From NCBI RefSeq assembly GCF_019969725.1, contig NZ_JAHXYW010000002.1, positions 248,001-312,000 on the forward strand: DNA of 64,000 bases, in the 5' to 3' direction. Made by a program: the position numbers and the translations under genes. Below, one piece after another: positions 43,727 to 51,868 of this stretch (the stretch's first letter is position 1; every line of letters starts with the position of its first letter). The notes under the pieces are model-generated. The model had not been told where the DNA came from and ran no database searches. It saw only the letters and a program-made list of their open reading frames with translations. The stretch is from Neobacillus bataviensis. GTDB lineage: Bacteria; Bacillota; Bacilli; Bacillales_B; DSM-18226.

Positions 43727-44950
43727 TTAAACTGAGGACATATCCTTTTGTGATATGCGCCTCTTCCGATAGGCTTTTGTAGATATAGCTGCAAGGAGGA
43801 ATATGGCAATGAGAATATAAGCAGCACCGCCAATCAACCCTAAAGAACGCGGTAAAAGATAATGCAGCGCAAATCCAGCTAAAAACATGGAAATACCCAA
43901 TATCGTGTTTCCGATTGTTGCCAACAGTCCAAACATCGTTCCATGATGCTCCTCAGGAATCTCTTTCATTAGTACGGTATCAAAACAGGCATTCCCAATG
44001 CCAGACATAAAGGCCACACCACAAAACAAGAGAAACGCAAAAACAACGAAATGGGTCCAACTCAATAAAAATAGAAACGTTCCTTCAAGCATTAAACAGA
44101 GTAAGCCAGTGACTAAAAAATTTTTTCGTAACCGATTCGCCACTGAGTAGCTTAACGCCAGACCAATCCCCAATGCCCCATAGAACAGCCCTACACCGAC
44201 ATCTCCCAGGTGATACTCATTAACAGCGTACACGCTGATAAGAACGTTATCGATTCCATTCATGAAAGCAATTAATACTTCGCAGATTAATAGGATTTGA
44301 ACGGGAACCGACATGCTGATGACTTTCTTAAACACAAACCAAAGCGATTCTTTTTCGAGAAGCTTCCCTTCCATATCCTGTTTATGTTCTGGAAACGCAA
44401 TGGTCGAGACGATCGCTGCTGCGCCTAAAAAGGAGACCGCATTGAACCAAAAGGTAATATGGGGACCAAAAATAAAGGCCACGATTCCTCCAGAAAAAGC
44501 GCCGCCTATTAATACAATGCCAATTAAGACTTGTTCCAAACTGTTCACTTTCATGAGCTGCTCTTTTTTTACGAGCAGCGGTATGGCTGATTTTCTTGCA
44601 GGGGCATAAATGGCTTCTCCCACGGCTAAAAGAAAGGAGCTTACATAAACAATCCAGAGATCTTCTTTACTGTCCACGAATAAGAAGGTTAAGGCAAAGA
44701 CAATCCGAATTAGGTCGGTTGTGACCAATATCATTTTTCTTGGAAAGCGGTCAGCAAACCTACCGCCAATTGGTCCGAAAATGACAAACGGTATCAGCCG
44801 GATGGCCAGTGTGATTCCCACAGCAAAGCCTGATCCTGTTAATTGCAACAGCATTGCTAATACGGCAACTGAACTAAAGCGGTCCCCGATTCCGTTTACG
44901 ACTCCGGCGAGAAATAGTTTTCTATATTGTTTTTCTTGCCTTATTAACAT
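43727..44950 (-). CDS. MFS transporter (MFS_3/EntS-like)
   Basis: 407 residues with about 12 transmembrane segments. It opens YRKLFLAGVVNGIGDRFSSVAVLAMLL and has the loop motif GGRFADRFPRKMILVTTDLIRI, the typical pattern of EntS/macrolide-efflux-like exporters. A middle loop EKESLWFVFKKVISMSVP precedes the second half. It probably exports a drug or siderophore-like compound, but the substrate is unknown. The ATG has GAAGGTGATGGA upstream. It is divergent from the disrupted MFS gene of the same broad family at 45681. Confidence 0.88.
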   Translation of the reverse strand: MLIRQEKQYRKLFLAGVVNGIGDRFSSVAVLAMLLQLTGSGFAVGITLAIRLIPFVIFGPIGGRFADRFPRKMILVTTDLIRIVFALTFLFVDSKEDLWIVYVSSFLLAVGEAIYAPARKSAIPLLVKKEQLMKVNSLEQVLIGIVLIGGAFSGGIVAFIFGPHITFWFNAVSFLGAAAIVSTIAFPEHKQDMEGKLLEKESLWFVFKKVISMSVPVQILLICEVLIAFMNGIDNVLISVYAVNEYHLGDVGVGLFYGALGIGLALSYSVANRLRKNFLVTGLLCLMLEGTFLFLLSWTHFVVFAFLLFCGVAFMSGIGNACFDTVLMKEIPEEHHGTMFGLLATIGNTILGISMFLAGFALHYLLPRSLGLIGGAAYILIAIFLLAAISTKAYRKRRISQKDMSSV

Positions 44951-45125
44951 TCCATCACCTTCTTTAATATTTATCTAATTTCACATTTGTCTAATTAATT
45001 AAGTAAAAAAATACGGTACACCTGGAAACCAGGAAACTAATTTAATGAGTATCTAATTAGATGATAATTGAATTGGTTCTGGTAATCAAGTATTTTATAA
45101 AGATTTAAGTGCAATTTTTAAGATC
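44951..45125. promoter_or_regulatory. Noncoding region with ATCTAATTAGAT palindrome
   Basis: No gene seen. TATCTAATT-like words recur at about 44973, 44989 and 45050; the last forms the perfect 12-bp palindrome ATCTAATTAGAT (45051-45062). CCTGGAAACCAGG is a small hairpin near 45021. Probably the control region of the minus-strand MFS gene. Confidence 0.35.
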
Positions 45126-45560
45126 GCGGTCACTGAGGAGGAGCCAGAGTGCCTGCTATGTACAATTTCTGAAGTCAGCGGTCACTGTGAAGAAGCCAGA
45201 GTACCTGTCGGATACAATTTCTGGTGTCAGCGGTCACTGAGGAGGAGCCAGAGTGACCGTGGAGTACAATTCCTGGTGTCAGCGGTCACTGTGGAGGAGT
45301 CAGAGTGCCCGCAATATACAATTTCTGAAGTCAGCGGTCACTGTGAAGGAGGTAGAGTGCCCGCCGGATACAATTTCTGAAGTCAGCGGTCACTGTGAAG
45401 GAGTCAGAGTGTCGGTCGGATACAATTTCTGGTGTCAGCGGTCACTGTGGAGGAGCCAGAGTGCCCGCCGAATACAATTTCGGAAGACGGCAGTCACTGT
45501 GAAGGAATCAGAGTACCCGCCGTGCACAAATCCTGGTGGCAGGGGTCATTGTGGAGAAAA
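45126..45560. repeat. Tandem array 3: eight and a half 52-bp units
   Basis: Units begin at 45126, 45178, 45230, 45282, 45334, 45386, 45438 and 45490, with a decayed ninth at 45542; the spacing is 52 bp every time. The conserved core is GCGGTCACTGTGGAGGAG, followed by CAGAGTG and TACAATTTCTG. Left and right parts can pair (GCGGTCACT with AGTGCCCGC; perfect CGGTCACT/AGTGACCG in unit 3). Long frames cross the array only because 52 is not a multiple of 3 and stops are rare. More GC-rich than its surroundings. Confidence 0.93.
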
Positions 45561-45596
45561 CAAAGCGAATCGCACAGTTGCTTTAAGTCAGATTTC

Positions 45597-45625
45597 TTAA
45601 CTAGCAGAGCCGAAAGTAGTATAAT
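45597..45625 (+). promoter_or_regulatory. Promoter of the disrupted MFS gene
   Basis: TTAACT (45597-45602), 17 bp, TATAAT (45620-45625), just past the repeat array. Confidence 0.6.
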
Positions 45626-45680
45626 ATTTCGTGTTCCTAAAGTATTATTACAGCTATTTTCAAAAGGGCGTGAAATATAT

Positions 45681-46895
45681 TTGCTTCAGTTAAATAAATC
45701 TATTCTTCGTCAGCCATCTTTTGCAAAATTTTGGTTTTCGCGCATTTTGGCCTCGACATCCTTTCAGATGCTCTCCGTGGCAATCGGATGGCAAATGTAT
45801 GATTTGACTCATGACGCTTTTAGTCTCGGTTTGGTGGGGCTGGCCCAGTTTATCCCGATGGTTCTGCTCACATTAGTTGTCGGGCAAGTGGCAGACCGCT
45901 TTGATCGTAGAAAAATCGTTTTTTGGTGTTTGCTCATTGAAGGCATGATGGCCGGTCTTCTGCTATATGGAAATCATGCAGGCTGGCTGGGGCGTGAATA
46001 GATTTTGCTGGCAGCTGCAATCATCGGAGCTTGCCGTGCCTTCGAGGGGCCGTCTTCATCAGCCCTATTGCCACAGTTGGTACATAAAAAGATTCTCCCA
46101 CAGGCTATATCTTTAAGTACAACGGCTGGACAAACTGCTCAAATCCTGGGTCCGTCCCTTGGCGGTGTGCTTTTTTCGTTAGGACCCGCATCCGTGTATA
46201 GTACGGCAACGGCAGCATTGCTTGCTGCTGCCATACTAACCTATTTAATTACCGGCCAAGAGCAAGCGGTCCGAAGGGCGGAATCGGTATCAATGAGCTC
46301 CATCTTATCGGGATTGATATTTGTCTATCGTAATCCTGTCATCCTTGGAACGATATCGTTGGATCTTTTCGCAGTCTTGCTTGGCGGAGAGACAGCCCTT
46401 TTGCCAATATTCGCGCAGGATATTCTTCATACTGGTGCTTGGGGATTGGGATTAATGCGGACTGCACCAGCGGTTGGCGCACTAATCGTGTCAATTATTT
46501 TAGGCTATTTTCCCTTAAAGAAAGCCTATGGCCTAACATTGTTTGGGGCTCTCGCCATTTTTGGATTGTCTACCATGCTTTTCGCTATTTCAACAAATCT
46601 AATTGTATCGTTGGTTGCCTTATTTTTTATCGGTGGATCAGACGTAATCAGCGTTGTCATTAGGTCCTCACTCGTGCAGCTGCAAACTCCAGATGAGATG
46701 CGTGGCCGGGTGAATGCGGTGAACGCTCTCTTTATAGGTACTTCCAATCAACTTGGCGAGTTTGAATCGGGAACACTGGCTGGATTTTTTGGAGCGGTTC
46801 CGGCTGCATTCATTGGTGGACTTGGAACGGTTCTTGTTGCCGGTCTGTGGATGTATTTATTTCCTTCCATTAGAAAGCTCCGTTCTCTCTCATAA
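45681..46895 (+). pseudogene. MFS transporter (EntS-like) interrupted by an amber codon
   Basis: A single frame of about 404 codons broken by TAG at 45999-46001. Before it the sequence ends GNHAGWLGRE and after it continues ILLAAAIIGACRAFEGPSSSALLPQL, all in the same frame, so one nonsense change explains the break. The N-terminal half has GQVADRFDRRKIVFWCLLIEG, the second half the usual six segments and TPDEMRGRVNAVN, a conserved MFS_3 motif. TTG at 45681 is the likely start, though its ribosome site is weak. Unless suppressed, the product would be a truncated, inactive transporter; a sequencing error is possible. Confidence 0.8.
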
Positions 46896-46922
46896 AGTGT
46901 AAGGAAGTTATTGCTAAACAAA

Positions 46923-46968
46923 AGGGTCGGACTTCTACGATCAAATTGTAGAAGTCCGACCCTATTTT
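46923..46968 (+). terminator. Strong terminator after MFS pseudogene
   Basis: A perfect 16-bp stem AGGGTCGGACTTCTAC/GTAGAAGTCCGACCCT followed by ATTTTTAT. It is related in sequence to the hairpins at 59559 and 60656. Confidence 0.92.
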
Positions 46969-46975
46969 TATCAAC

Positions 46976-46997
46976 CCCGCGCAAATTTTCACGCGGG
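46976..46997. terminator. Short GC hairpin between convergent genes
   Basis: CCCGCG/CGCGGG with a 10-nt loop. It may act for the minus-strand gene at 47057; the T-tract is poor. Confidence 0.45.
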
Positions 46998-47056
46998 ACT
47001 TTATAAACTTTTGGAGCATCCTCTCTTTTTGTTCTTTGCCATAAAAGGTATAGCCG

Positions 47057-47515
47057 TTACTCGATAAAATACATTTTCCCATTCACTTCAAGAGATACGG
47101 ATGATTGTTTCATCTCTTCCTTAAGAGATTTAGCGTAGGCAACCACTTCATTTATTTTTTCCTTATTCAAATCTTCTGCGAAGCTATAGACGATGGTTAC
47201 TTTTTCTTTCACTAACTGATCATTATCCGAGAGCCAAGCTCCTGTCCCATCGATCGATGTTGCCCCTCCAAACATTTTTGAGAATTTCTCTAGTGATTTA
47301 TTAACATATGGAGTGTTATCAATGGGTTGATCTACATTATATGTAGATGGTACGTAGATTTTCACAACGTCTTTAAGGTAGAATTGTCCCTTTAAAGCAG
47401 AAGTTTGCCTTACTTCAGGTGCTTTTGGCTGTTGTGCAGCATACACTGCATTCCCTAAAAAAGTAACTAACACAAATGGGATGATCCAATAAAAAAATTT
47501 TTTTCCTTTCAACAT
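47057..47515 (-). CDS. Secreted protein, DUF3574-like
   Basis: 152 residues with a signal peptide (FFYWIIPFVLVTFLGNAVYA, cleavage before AQQ). The mature domain has LKDVVKIYVPSTYNVDQPI, FGGATSIDGTGAWLSDNDQL and KEKVTIVYSFAED, an order that resembles DUF3574 (ferredoxin-like alpha/beta, G-x-G-x-W core). The function of that family is unknown. A strong AAGGAGG site precedes the ATG. No linked genes point to a role. Confidence 0.65.
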   Translation of the reverse strand: MLKGKKFFYWIIPFVLVTFLGNAVYAAQQPKAPEVRQTSALKGQFYLKDVVKIYVPSTYNVDQPIDNTPYVNKSLEKFSKMFGGATSIDGTGAWLSDNDQLVKEKVTIVYSFAEDLNKEKINEVVAYAKSLKEEMKQSSVSLEVNGKMYFIE

Positions 47516-47653
47516 TAGGCCTCCTTTTTTATTAAAATTTAACTAACAATACCCAGGTGACTATCATTCTATTACTTTATACATTAATCAACGTGTTTTA
47601 TAAAGGGTAATTTTTCCTTATTTCCCAAATTTTATATAATATTTTCATTTGTA

Positions 47654-48565
47654 TTAAGAAACAGATTCCTTTTCCAAAGAATGTGACTTTATTTTCGCTT
47701 TTGATAGATTAACATTCCCCGCTGCAATTCCGCCTAATATCAAAACAACTCCGAGCCATTGGGATATGCTTACATGTTCTGCCAAGAAAAGCGTCGATAG
47801 AATGACAGCAATCGGAAGCTCCGAGGCTGTCAAAATGGTGCCAAGTCCAGGCTCGATATACCTCATGCCAATTGAAAATAACAGCGGAGGCAGGGCGACC
47901 CCTAATAAGCCAAGAAATAATCCATACGGCGCGATCCCAATCAAAACAGGTAAATGGAATAACTCCGTTGGCTGAAACATAATGAAAACTGTAATCAGCC
48001 CGCCAGTGGAAAAAATGGCGCTTTTCTGCACCGGGGGTAGATCTTTTTCCACCGTGCCACTTAGAAAAATAAACGAAGTATAGGATACAGCGGAAAGTAG
48101 TCCCCAAACTGCCCCCTGCCATGTGATCACCCGGTTGTCTTCTACGAGAACGCCAGCCGCAAGAATAGAGCCAAGAATGAGAATACCGATTGAACCTATT
48201 TTTCCAATGGTCGGTATTTTTTTATAAAAAAACCATTCAAAAAATGTGCCAATCCAGACAAATTGAAATAAAAAAATGATGGCAAGCGAAGCATGAAGGG
48301 TTTGCAGTGAGTGATAATAAAATACACCCGTCAAACCGAGTGGTATGCCTGATAAAAGGAGTTTACCTATTTTACCTAGTGTCAATTTCTTTCTTTTCGA
48401 AAAAAGTGCAACTGTCCAAATCAGTAAAGTACCTAGAAAGTATTGACTCCCCGTCACCACTTCCACCGTAAAACCTGCGGCATATGCAAGCTTTACGAAA
48501 GTGGATAATGCTCCGTAACAGCATCCACCCAATAAAACAATAAATGCGTATTGCCAAGTTTTCAT
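47654..48565 (-). CDS. EamA/DMT family transporter
   Basis: 303 residues from the ATG at 48565 (AAAGGGGAA upstream); a GTG/ATG further out is less suitable. Ten predicted transmembrane segments in two EamA repeats (FIVLLGGCCYGALSTFVKLAY opens the first; QGAVWGLLSAVSYTSFIFLSG the second; YIEPGLGTILTASELPIAVILS closes it). Such carriers export amino acids, nucleosides or other metabolites. The leader contains an intrinsic terminator about 80 nt before the start, so expression is probably controlled by attenuation. Confidence 0.88.
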   Translation of the reverse strand: MKTWQYAFIVLLGGCCYGALSTFVKLAYAAGFTVEVVTGSQYFLGTLLIWTVALFSKRKKLTLGKIGKLLLSGIPLGLTGVFYYHSLQTLHASLAIIFLFQFVWIGTFFEWFFYKKIPTIGKIGSIGILILGSILAAGVLVEDNRVITWQGAVWGLLSAVSYTSFIFLSGTVEKDLPPVQKSAIFSTGGLITVFIMFQPTELFHLPVLIGIAPYGLFLGLLGVALPPLLFSIGMRYIEPGLGTILTASELPIAVILSTLFLAEHVSISQWLGVVLILGGIAAGNVNLSKAKIKSHSLEKESVS

Positions 48566-48645
48566 TTTCAGTTCCCCTTTCAATCTATTAAAAACTGTGA
48601 TGGATCAATTAATAGGCTTTGTGATCCTCTGGCACTTTTCTAAAC

Positions 48646-48679
48646 AAAAAAGCCACACAGCCTATAGAAGCTGTGTGGC
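48646..48679 (-). promoter_or_regulatory. Leader terminator (attenuator) of the EamA gene
   Basis: A perfect 10-bp stem GCCACACAGC/GCTGTGTGGC (48652-48661, 48670-48679) with an 8-nt loop, followed on the minus strand by TTTTTTG. It lies between the likely promoter (48746-48775) and the start at 48565, with no gene upstream of it on that strand. The 3' half ATAGGCT is complementary to AGCCTAT further downstream in the leader (about 48612-48618). No known riboswitch or T-box signature recognised. Confidence 0.6.
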
Positions 48680-48745
48680 GAAAATAGAGATTCCTCTAGA
48701 AAAATCCACAAACAAATAGATTTTAGTATTCAAACTACTTTTATT

Positions 48746-48775
48746 ACTTTAAACCAAATAAATAATGAATGTCAA
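48746..48775 (-). promoter_or_regulatory. Promoter of the EamA gene
   Basis: Minus-strand TTGACA (48775-48770), an 18-bp spacer and TAAAGT (48751-48746). It yields a leader of about 170 nt that includes the attenuator. Confidence 0.55.
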
Positions 48776-48865
48776 CGTTCTTGTTGGAGCCTATTCTGCA
48801 AAAAGAAGGATACTATGGATTTTTTCTAAAAAAGAACGAGTCATTAATAATATCCATTGCTTTCT

Positions 48866-48930
48866 TTAACATTGACTTTACAATTTTTTAATGTTGGATT
48901 AATGTGGAGTTAACAATGTGGATTTATGAT
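48866..48930 (+). promoter_or_regulatory. PhoP box and promoter of the organophosphorus operon
   Basis: Five hexamers start exactly 11 bp apart: TTAACA (48866), TTTACA (48877), TTAATG (48888), TTAATG (48899), TTAACA (48910). Bacillus PhoP boxes are TTAACA-like hexamers at this phasing. A -10-like TATGAT (48925-48930) follows the last hexamer by 9 bp. An inverted pair AATGTGGA (48915) and TCCACATT (48965) flanks the start region and could be bound by the operon's DeoR protein. Confidence 0.8.
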
Positions 48931-48989
48931 TAAACCGTAATAAACAGTAAACAACATTATAAATTCCACATTGAGGAGAGATACTTTTT

Positions 48990-50096
48990 ATGAATGGAAA
49001 GAAGTGGTACAAGTCGATTCAAGCTGTGATGTTAGGAATAAGTTTACTAGGATTAGCCGCATGTGCAGATACAAAGGAACCGGCTGCATCAAGTATTAAG
49101 GATCCGAACTCGTTAACCCTGAAAGAAATCGAGACAAACGCCAAAAAAGAGGGCGAAGTGAATAGTACCGGTATGCCTGATTCATGGGCAAACTGGGGGG
49201 AAACGTGGAATGAAGTGACGAAAAAATATACGTTGAAACATAATGATACAGATTTATCGAGTGCAGAAGAGATTGCCAAAATGGAATCGGAAAAAGAAAA
49301 TGCCACCGCTGATATCGGGGATGTAGGAATGTCCTTTGGTCCAGTTGCTGAACAAAAGAAATTAACATTGCCCTATAAAACTTCTTATTGGGATGAAGTT
49401 CCTGACTGGGCAAAAGATGACAACGGAGACTGGGTGGTCGGCTACCAAGGAACGATTGCCTTCTTAACCAATAAAGAATTAGTGAAAAACCCGCCAAAAT
49501 CATGGGATGACATCCTAAAAGGAAATTACAAAGTAACCGTTGGAGATGTTCAGCGTGGGACACAAAACCAAATGGCCGTTCTTGCTGCGGCTATCGCTTA
49601 CGGGGGAGATGAAAAACATCTTCAACCAGGAATTGCCTTTTTTAAGAAACTTGCAAAGCAAGGACGTCTTAGCTTAACGGATGCGAAGCCGGCTAACATC
49701 GAAAAAGGGGAAGTAGAAGTGGCTCTTGTTTGGGATTTCAATGCCCTTGGTTATGCAGAACAAATCAATCGTGACCAATTCGAAGTTACCATTCCGAAAG
49801 AAGGTTCAGTCGTAAGCGGCTATACCACCATTATTAACAAATATGCGAAGCATCCTTATGCCGCAATGGCCGCTAGAGAATATATCTTAAGTGACGAGGG
49901 ACAAATTAACCTGGCTAAAGGATATGCCCGTCCTATCCGTGATAACGTGAAGCTCCCGAAAGAAGTAGCGGATAAAATGATTCCGAAAGAAGAGTACAAG
50001 AATGCCAAACCAATTAAGGATTTCAAAGCTTGGGAAGAAACGGCTAAAACCCTTCCGCAGCTTTGGCAGGAAGAGGTGTTAGTCAATGTCAAATAA
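48990..50096 (+). CDS. ABC transporter binding lipoprotein (PotD/SBP_6 type)
   Basis: 368 residues. Signal peptide with lipobox GLAAC, C25 as lipid anchor. The fold is that of iron/polyamine/2-aminoethylphosphonate binding proteins: GMPDSWANWGETWNEV, ADIGDVGMSFGPVAEQKKL, GYQGTIAFLTNKELVKNPPKSWDDIL and VALVWDFNALGYAEQ. The ligand is probably a phosphorus compound given the PhoP box and the hydrolase encoded next. Its stop lies 11 bp inside the following gene, so the two are translationally coupled. GAGGAGAG precedes the ATG. Confidence 0.9.
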   Translation: MNGKKWYKSIQAVMLGISLLGLAACADTKEPAASSIKDPNSLTLKEIETNAKKEGEVNSTGMPDSWANWGETWNEVTKKYTLKHNDTDLSSAEEIAKMESEKENATADIGDVGMSFGPVAEQKKLTLPYKTSYWDEVPDWAKDDNGDWVVGYQGTIAFLTNKELVKNPPKSWDDILKGNYKVTVGDVQRGTQNQMAVLAAAIAYGGDEKHLQPGIAFFKKLAKQGRLSLTDAKPANIEKGEVEVALVWDFNALGYAEQINRDQFEVTIPKEGSVVSGYTTIINKYAKHPYAAMAAREYILSDEGQINLAKGYARPIRDNVKLPKEVADKMIPKEEYKNAKPIKDFKAWEETAKTLPQLWQEEVLVNVK

Positions 50097-50919
50097 AGTA
50101 ATCGCGATTGTTGTAGATGGAATGAGATACGATAAAGCATATGAGGCTTTGGGATATATTCAGCATCTGGTAGAAACCAATCGGGCAGCACTTTTCAAGG
50201 TTCGATCAGAGCTGCCTAGTCTTTCCCGTCCATTATATGAAGTGTTACTTACTGGTACACCCGCATCGATGAACGGCATTACGTCCAATCAAGCTGTGCA
50301 GCTTTCCGCCGAGAAAAGTCTCTTTCATCTGACGAAGGAGAACGGGTTAAGGAACGGAGCAGTAGCCTATTACTGGGTAAGTGAACTGTATAATCGTGCT
50401 CCATTTGTGTTTGTTGAAGACCGCGAGCAAGAGGATTCAACTAAGCCTATTCAATACGGGAAATTTTATTGGGACGATGATTATCCAGACAGCCATGTGT
50501 TGATGGATGCGGAAGCATTGCGCCGAAAGCATGACCCACACTTTTTATATATTCATCCGCTTGGTGTTGACGTAAAAGGGGAAGCGTTCGGTTCGGAATC
50601 GAAAGAATACCGTGAACAAATCTTAAAGATGGGAAGCTTGCTCGCACAGCTTTTGCCAATTTGGATGAAGGAAGGCTACCATATTTTAATTACATCTGAT
50701 CATGGCATGAGTGAATATGGAAATCACGGCGGTATAACGGATGGTGAGCGTGATGTACCACTCTTTATCATCAGTCCAAAAGTGGAAAATGTTGTCCACA
50801 GTGAGGTTGTCCCACAATTGGCTTTTGCCCCGCTCGTTTGTGAACTGTTAGAGATCGAAAAGTCCGATAAAATGATCAACTATTCATTGCCAGGATGTAA
50901 GGGGAAAGTAACCGTTTAA
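50086..50919 (+). CDS. Alkaline-phosphatase-superfamily hydrolase (NPP-like), cytoplasmic
   Basis: 277 residues. Metal-site motifs of the nucleotide pyrophosphatase/phosphodiesterase type: VVDGMRYDKA (metal Asp), RPLYEVLLTGTPASMNGI (Thr nucleophile region), HPLGVDVKGEAFG, and LITSDHGMSEYGNHGG (Asp-His-Gly and metal His). No signal peptide. Relatives include phosphonoacetate hydrolase and phosphodiesterases. With an importer and a PhoP box it most likely frees phosphate, or splits a diester or phosphonate, after uptake. The exact substrate is unknown. Overlaps the binding-protein gene by 11 bp. Confidence 0.88.
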   Translation: MSNKVIAIVVDGMRYDKAYEALGYIQHLVETNRAALFKVRSELPSLSRPLYEVLLTGTPASMNGITSNQAVQLSAEKSLFHLTKENGLRNGAVAYYWVSELYNRAPFVFVEDREQEDSTKPIQYGKFYWDDDYPDSHVLMDAEALRRKHDPHFLYIHPLGVDVKGEAFGSESKEYREQILKMGSLLAQLLPIWMKEGYHILITSDHGMSEYGNHGGITDGERDVPLFIISPKVENVVHSEVVPQLAFAPLVCELLEIEKSDKMINYSLPGCKGKVTV

Positions 50920-50940
50920 ATTTTCATAAAAAAGACTGCC

Positions 50941-50980
50941 GGGAATTGGTTTTACGAATGTATGCTTAAAACCAATTCCC
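50941..50980 (+). terminator. Intercistronic hairpin without U-tract
   Basis: A perfect 13-bp stem GGGAATTGGTTTT/AAAACCAATTCCC with a 14-nt loop and no T-run. More likely an mRNA-stabilising or processing element than a true terminator. Confidence 0.6.
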
Positions 50981-51013
50981 CTATTGTAAGCGAAAATAGA
51001 GGAGAGAGAAGCC

Positions 51014-51868
51014 TTGAGAAAAATAAAAAAACAAAAATTTTACTTATTAGCTCTCTTACTGCCATTTCTTTTGTTTGTGATTGGGTTTGAAATCGGCCCA
51101 TTAGTGGCCATGCTGAAAGATAGTTTTCATGCAGACGATGGAATTCGAGTCACGATTGGGCAATATGTAATGATTTTTAAGAGTAAATTTTACTTGCAAG
51201 CTATCCAGAACAGCCTTGTCATTTCATTGGTTTCAGCTGTCATTTCTGTGATCATCGCGGTTATTGCCGCTTATTCGTTTACAAAGTTTTCAAAAAAAAT
51301 CCAAAATCGCTTGCTGATGATTGCCAATATGACTTCCAATTTTGAAGGAATACCACTTTCCTTTTCCTTTATTATTTTACTTGGAAACAACGGATTGTTT
51401 ACGCTGCTTTTTTCAAAGATGGGTTTAGATGTGTTTACAGGCTTTAATTTATATTCTTGGACAGGTCTCATTCTTGTTTATATTTATTTTCAAATTCCGC
51501 TGGCTGTTATGCTGATTTATCCATCGTATCAAGGAATTAAACAGCAATGGAAAGAAGCTTCTTCTTTATTGGGTGGAACCAAATTATCTTTTTGGCTCCA
51601 CATCGGGATTCCAGTTTTGCTTCCAAGCATTGCTGGTACCTTCAGTATTTTGTTTGCTAATGCAATGGGCGCTTATGCGACTGCCTATGCACTGGTCGGA
51701 AGCAACTATAATTTATTATCACTGCAAATTGCCTCTTTAGTTTCGAGTGACGTGACCTTAAAGCCGCAGCTAGGCAGTGCGATGGGCGTTCTTCTAGCTT
51801 CGACCATGATCGGGGCGATGTGGTTCAATAATCGAATGATGCGCCGGATTAGGAGGGATTTGCGATGA
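51014..51868 (+). CDS. ABC transporter permease 1 (organophosphorus operon)
   Basis: 284 residues with six transmembrane segments. The TTG start follows GGAGAGAG. It resembles PotB/ThiP-type permeases: FYLLALLLPFLLFVIGFEIGPLVAM at the start and QQWKEASSLLGGTKLSFWLHIGIPVLLPSI as the EAA-like ATPase-docking loop. The stop overlaps the next start as ATGA. Forms the membrane channel with the following gene. Confidence 0.9.
   Translation: MRKIKKQKFYLLALLLPFLLFVIGFEIGPLVAMLKDSFHADDGIRVTIGQYVMIFKSKFYLQAIQNSLVISLVSAVISVIIAVIAAYSFTKFSKKIQNRLLMIANMTSNFEGIPLSFSFIILLGNNGLFTLLFSKMGLDVFTGFNLYSWTGLILVYIYFQIPLAVMLIYPSYQGIKQQWKEASSLLGGTKLSFWLHIGIPVLLPSIAGTFSILFANAMGAYATAYALVGSNYNLLSLQIASLVSSDVTLKPQLGSAMGVLLASTMIGAMWFNNRMMRRIRRDLR

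Noticed and set aside
45126..45560. CRISPR-like array
   Set aside because: The whole 52-bp unit repeats with gradual divergence; there are no unique spacers between constant repeats, and no cas genes are in the window. The same holds for the other two arrays.
45253..45680. Open frames of 100 or more codons across repeat array 3
   Set aside because: A 52-bp unit rotates the frame, so each frame reads the same three translations every 156 bp. There is no ribosome site and no family resemblance; the second frame only joins the MFS gene by chance.
48670..48712. Short leader peptide frame (GTG start) ending in the EamA attenuator loop
   Set aside because: The stop codon position is suggestive, but there is no ribosome-binding site and no run of regulatory codons.
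48890..48926. Direct repeats of AATGTGGA as a DeoR operator
   Set aside because: The repeats are largely explained by the 11-bp phased TTAACA-type hexamers of the PhoP box. Only the inverted partner at 48965 remains as weak evidence for a separate operator.
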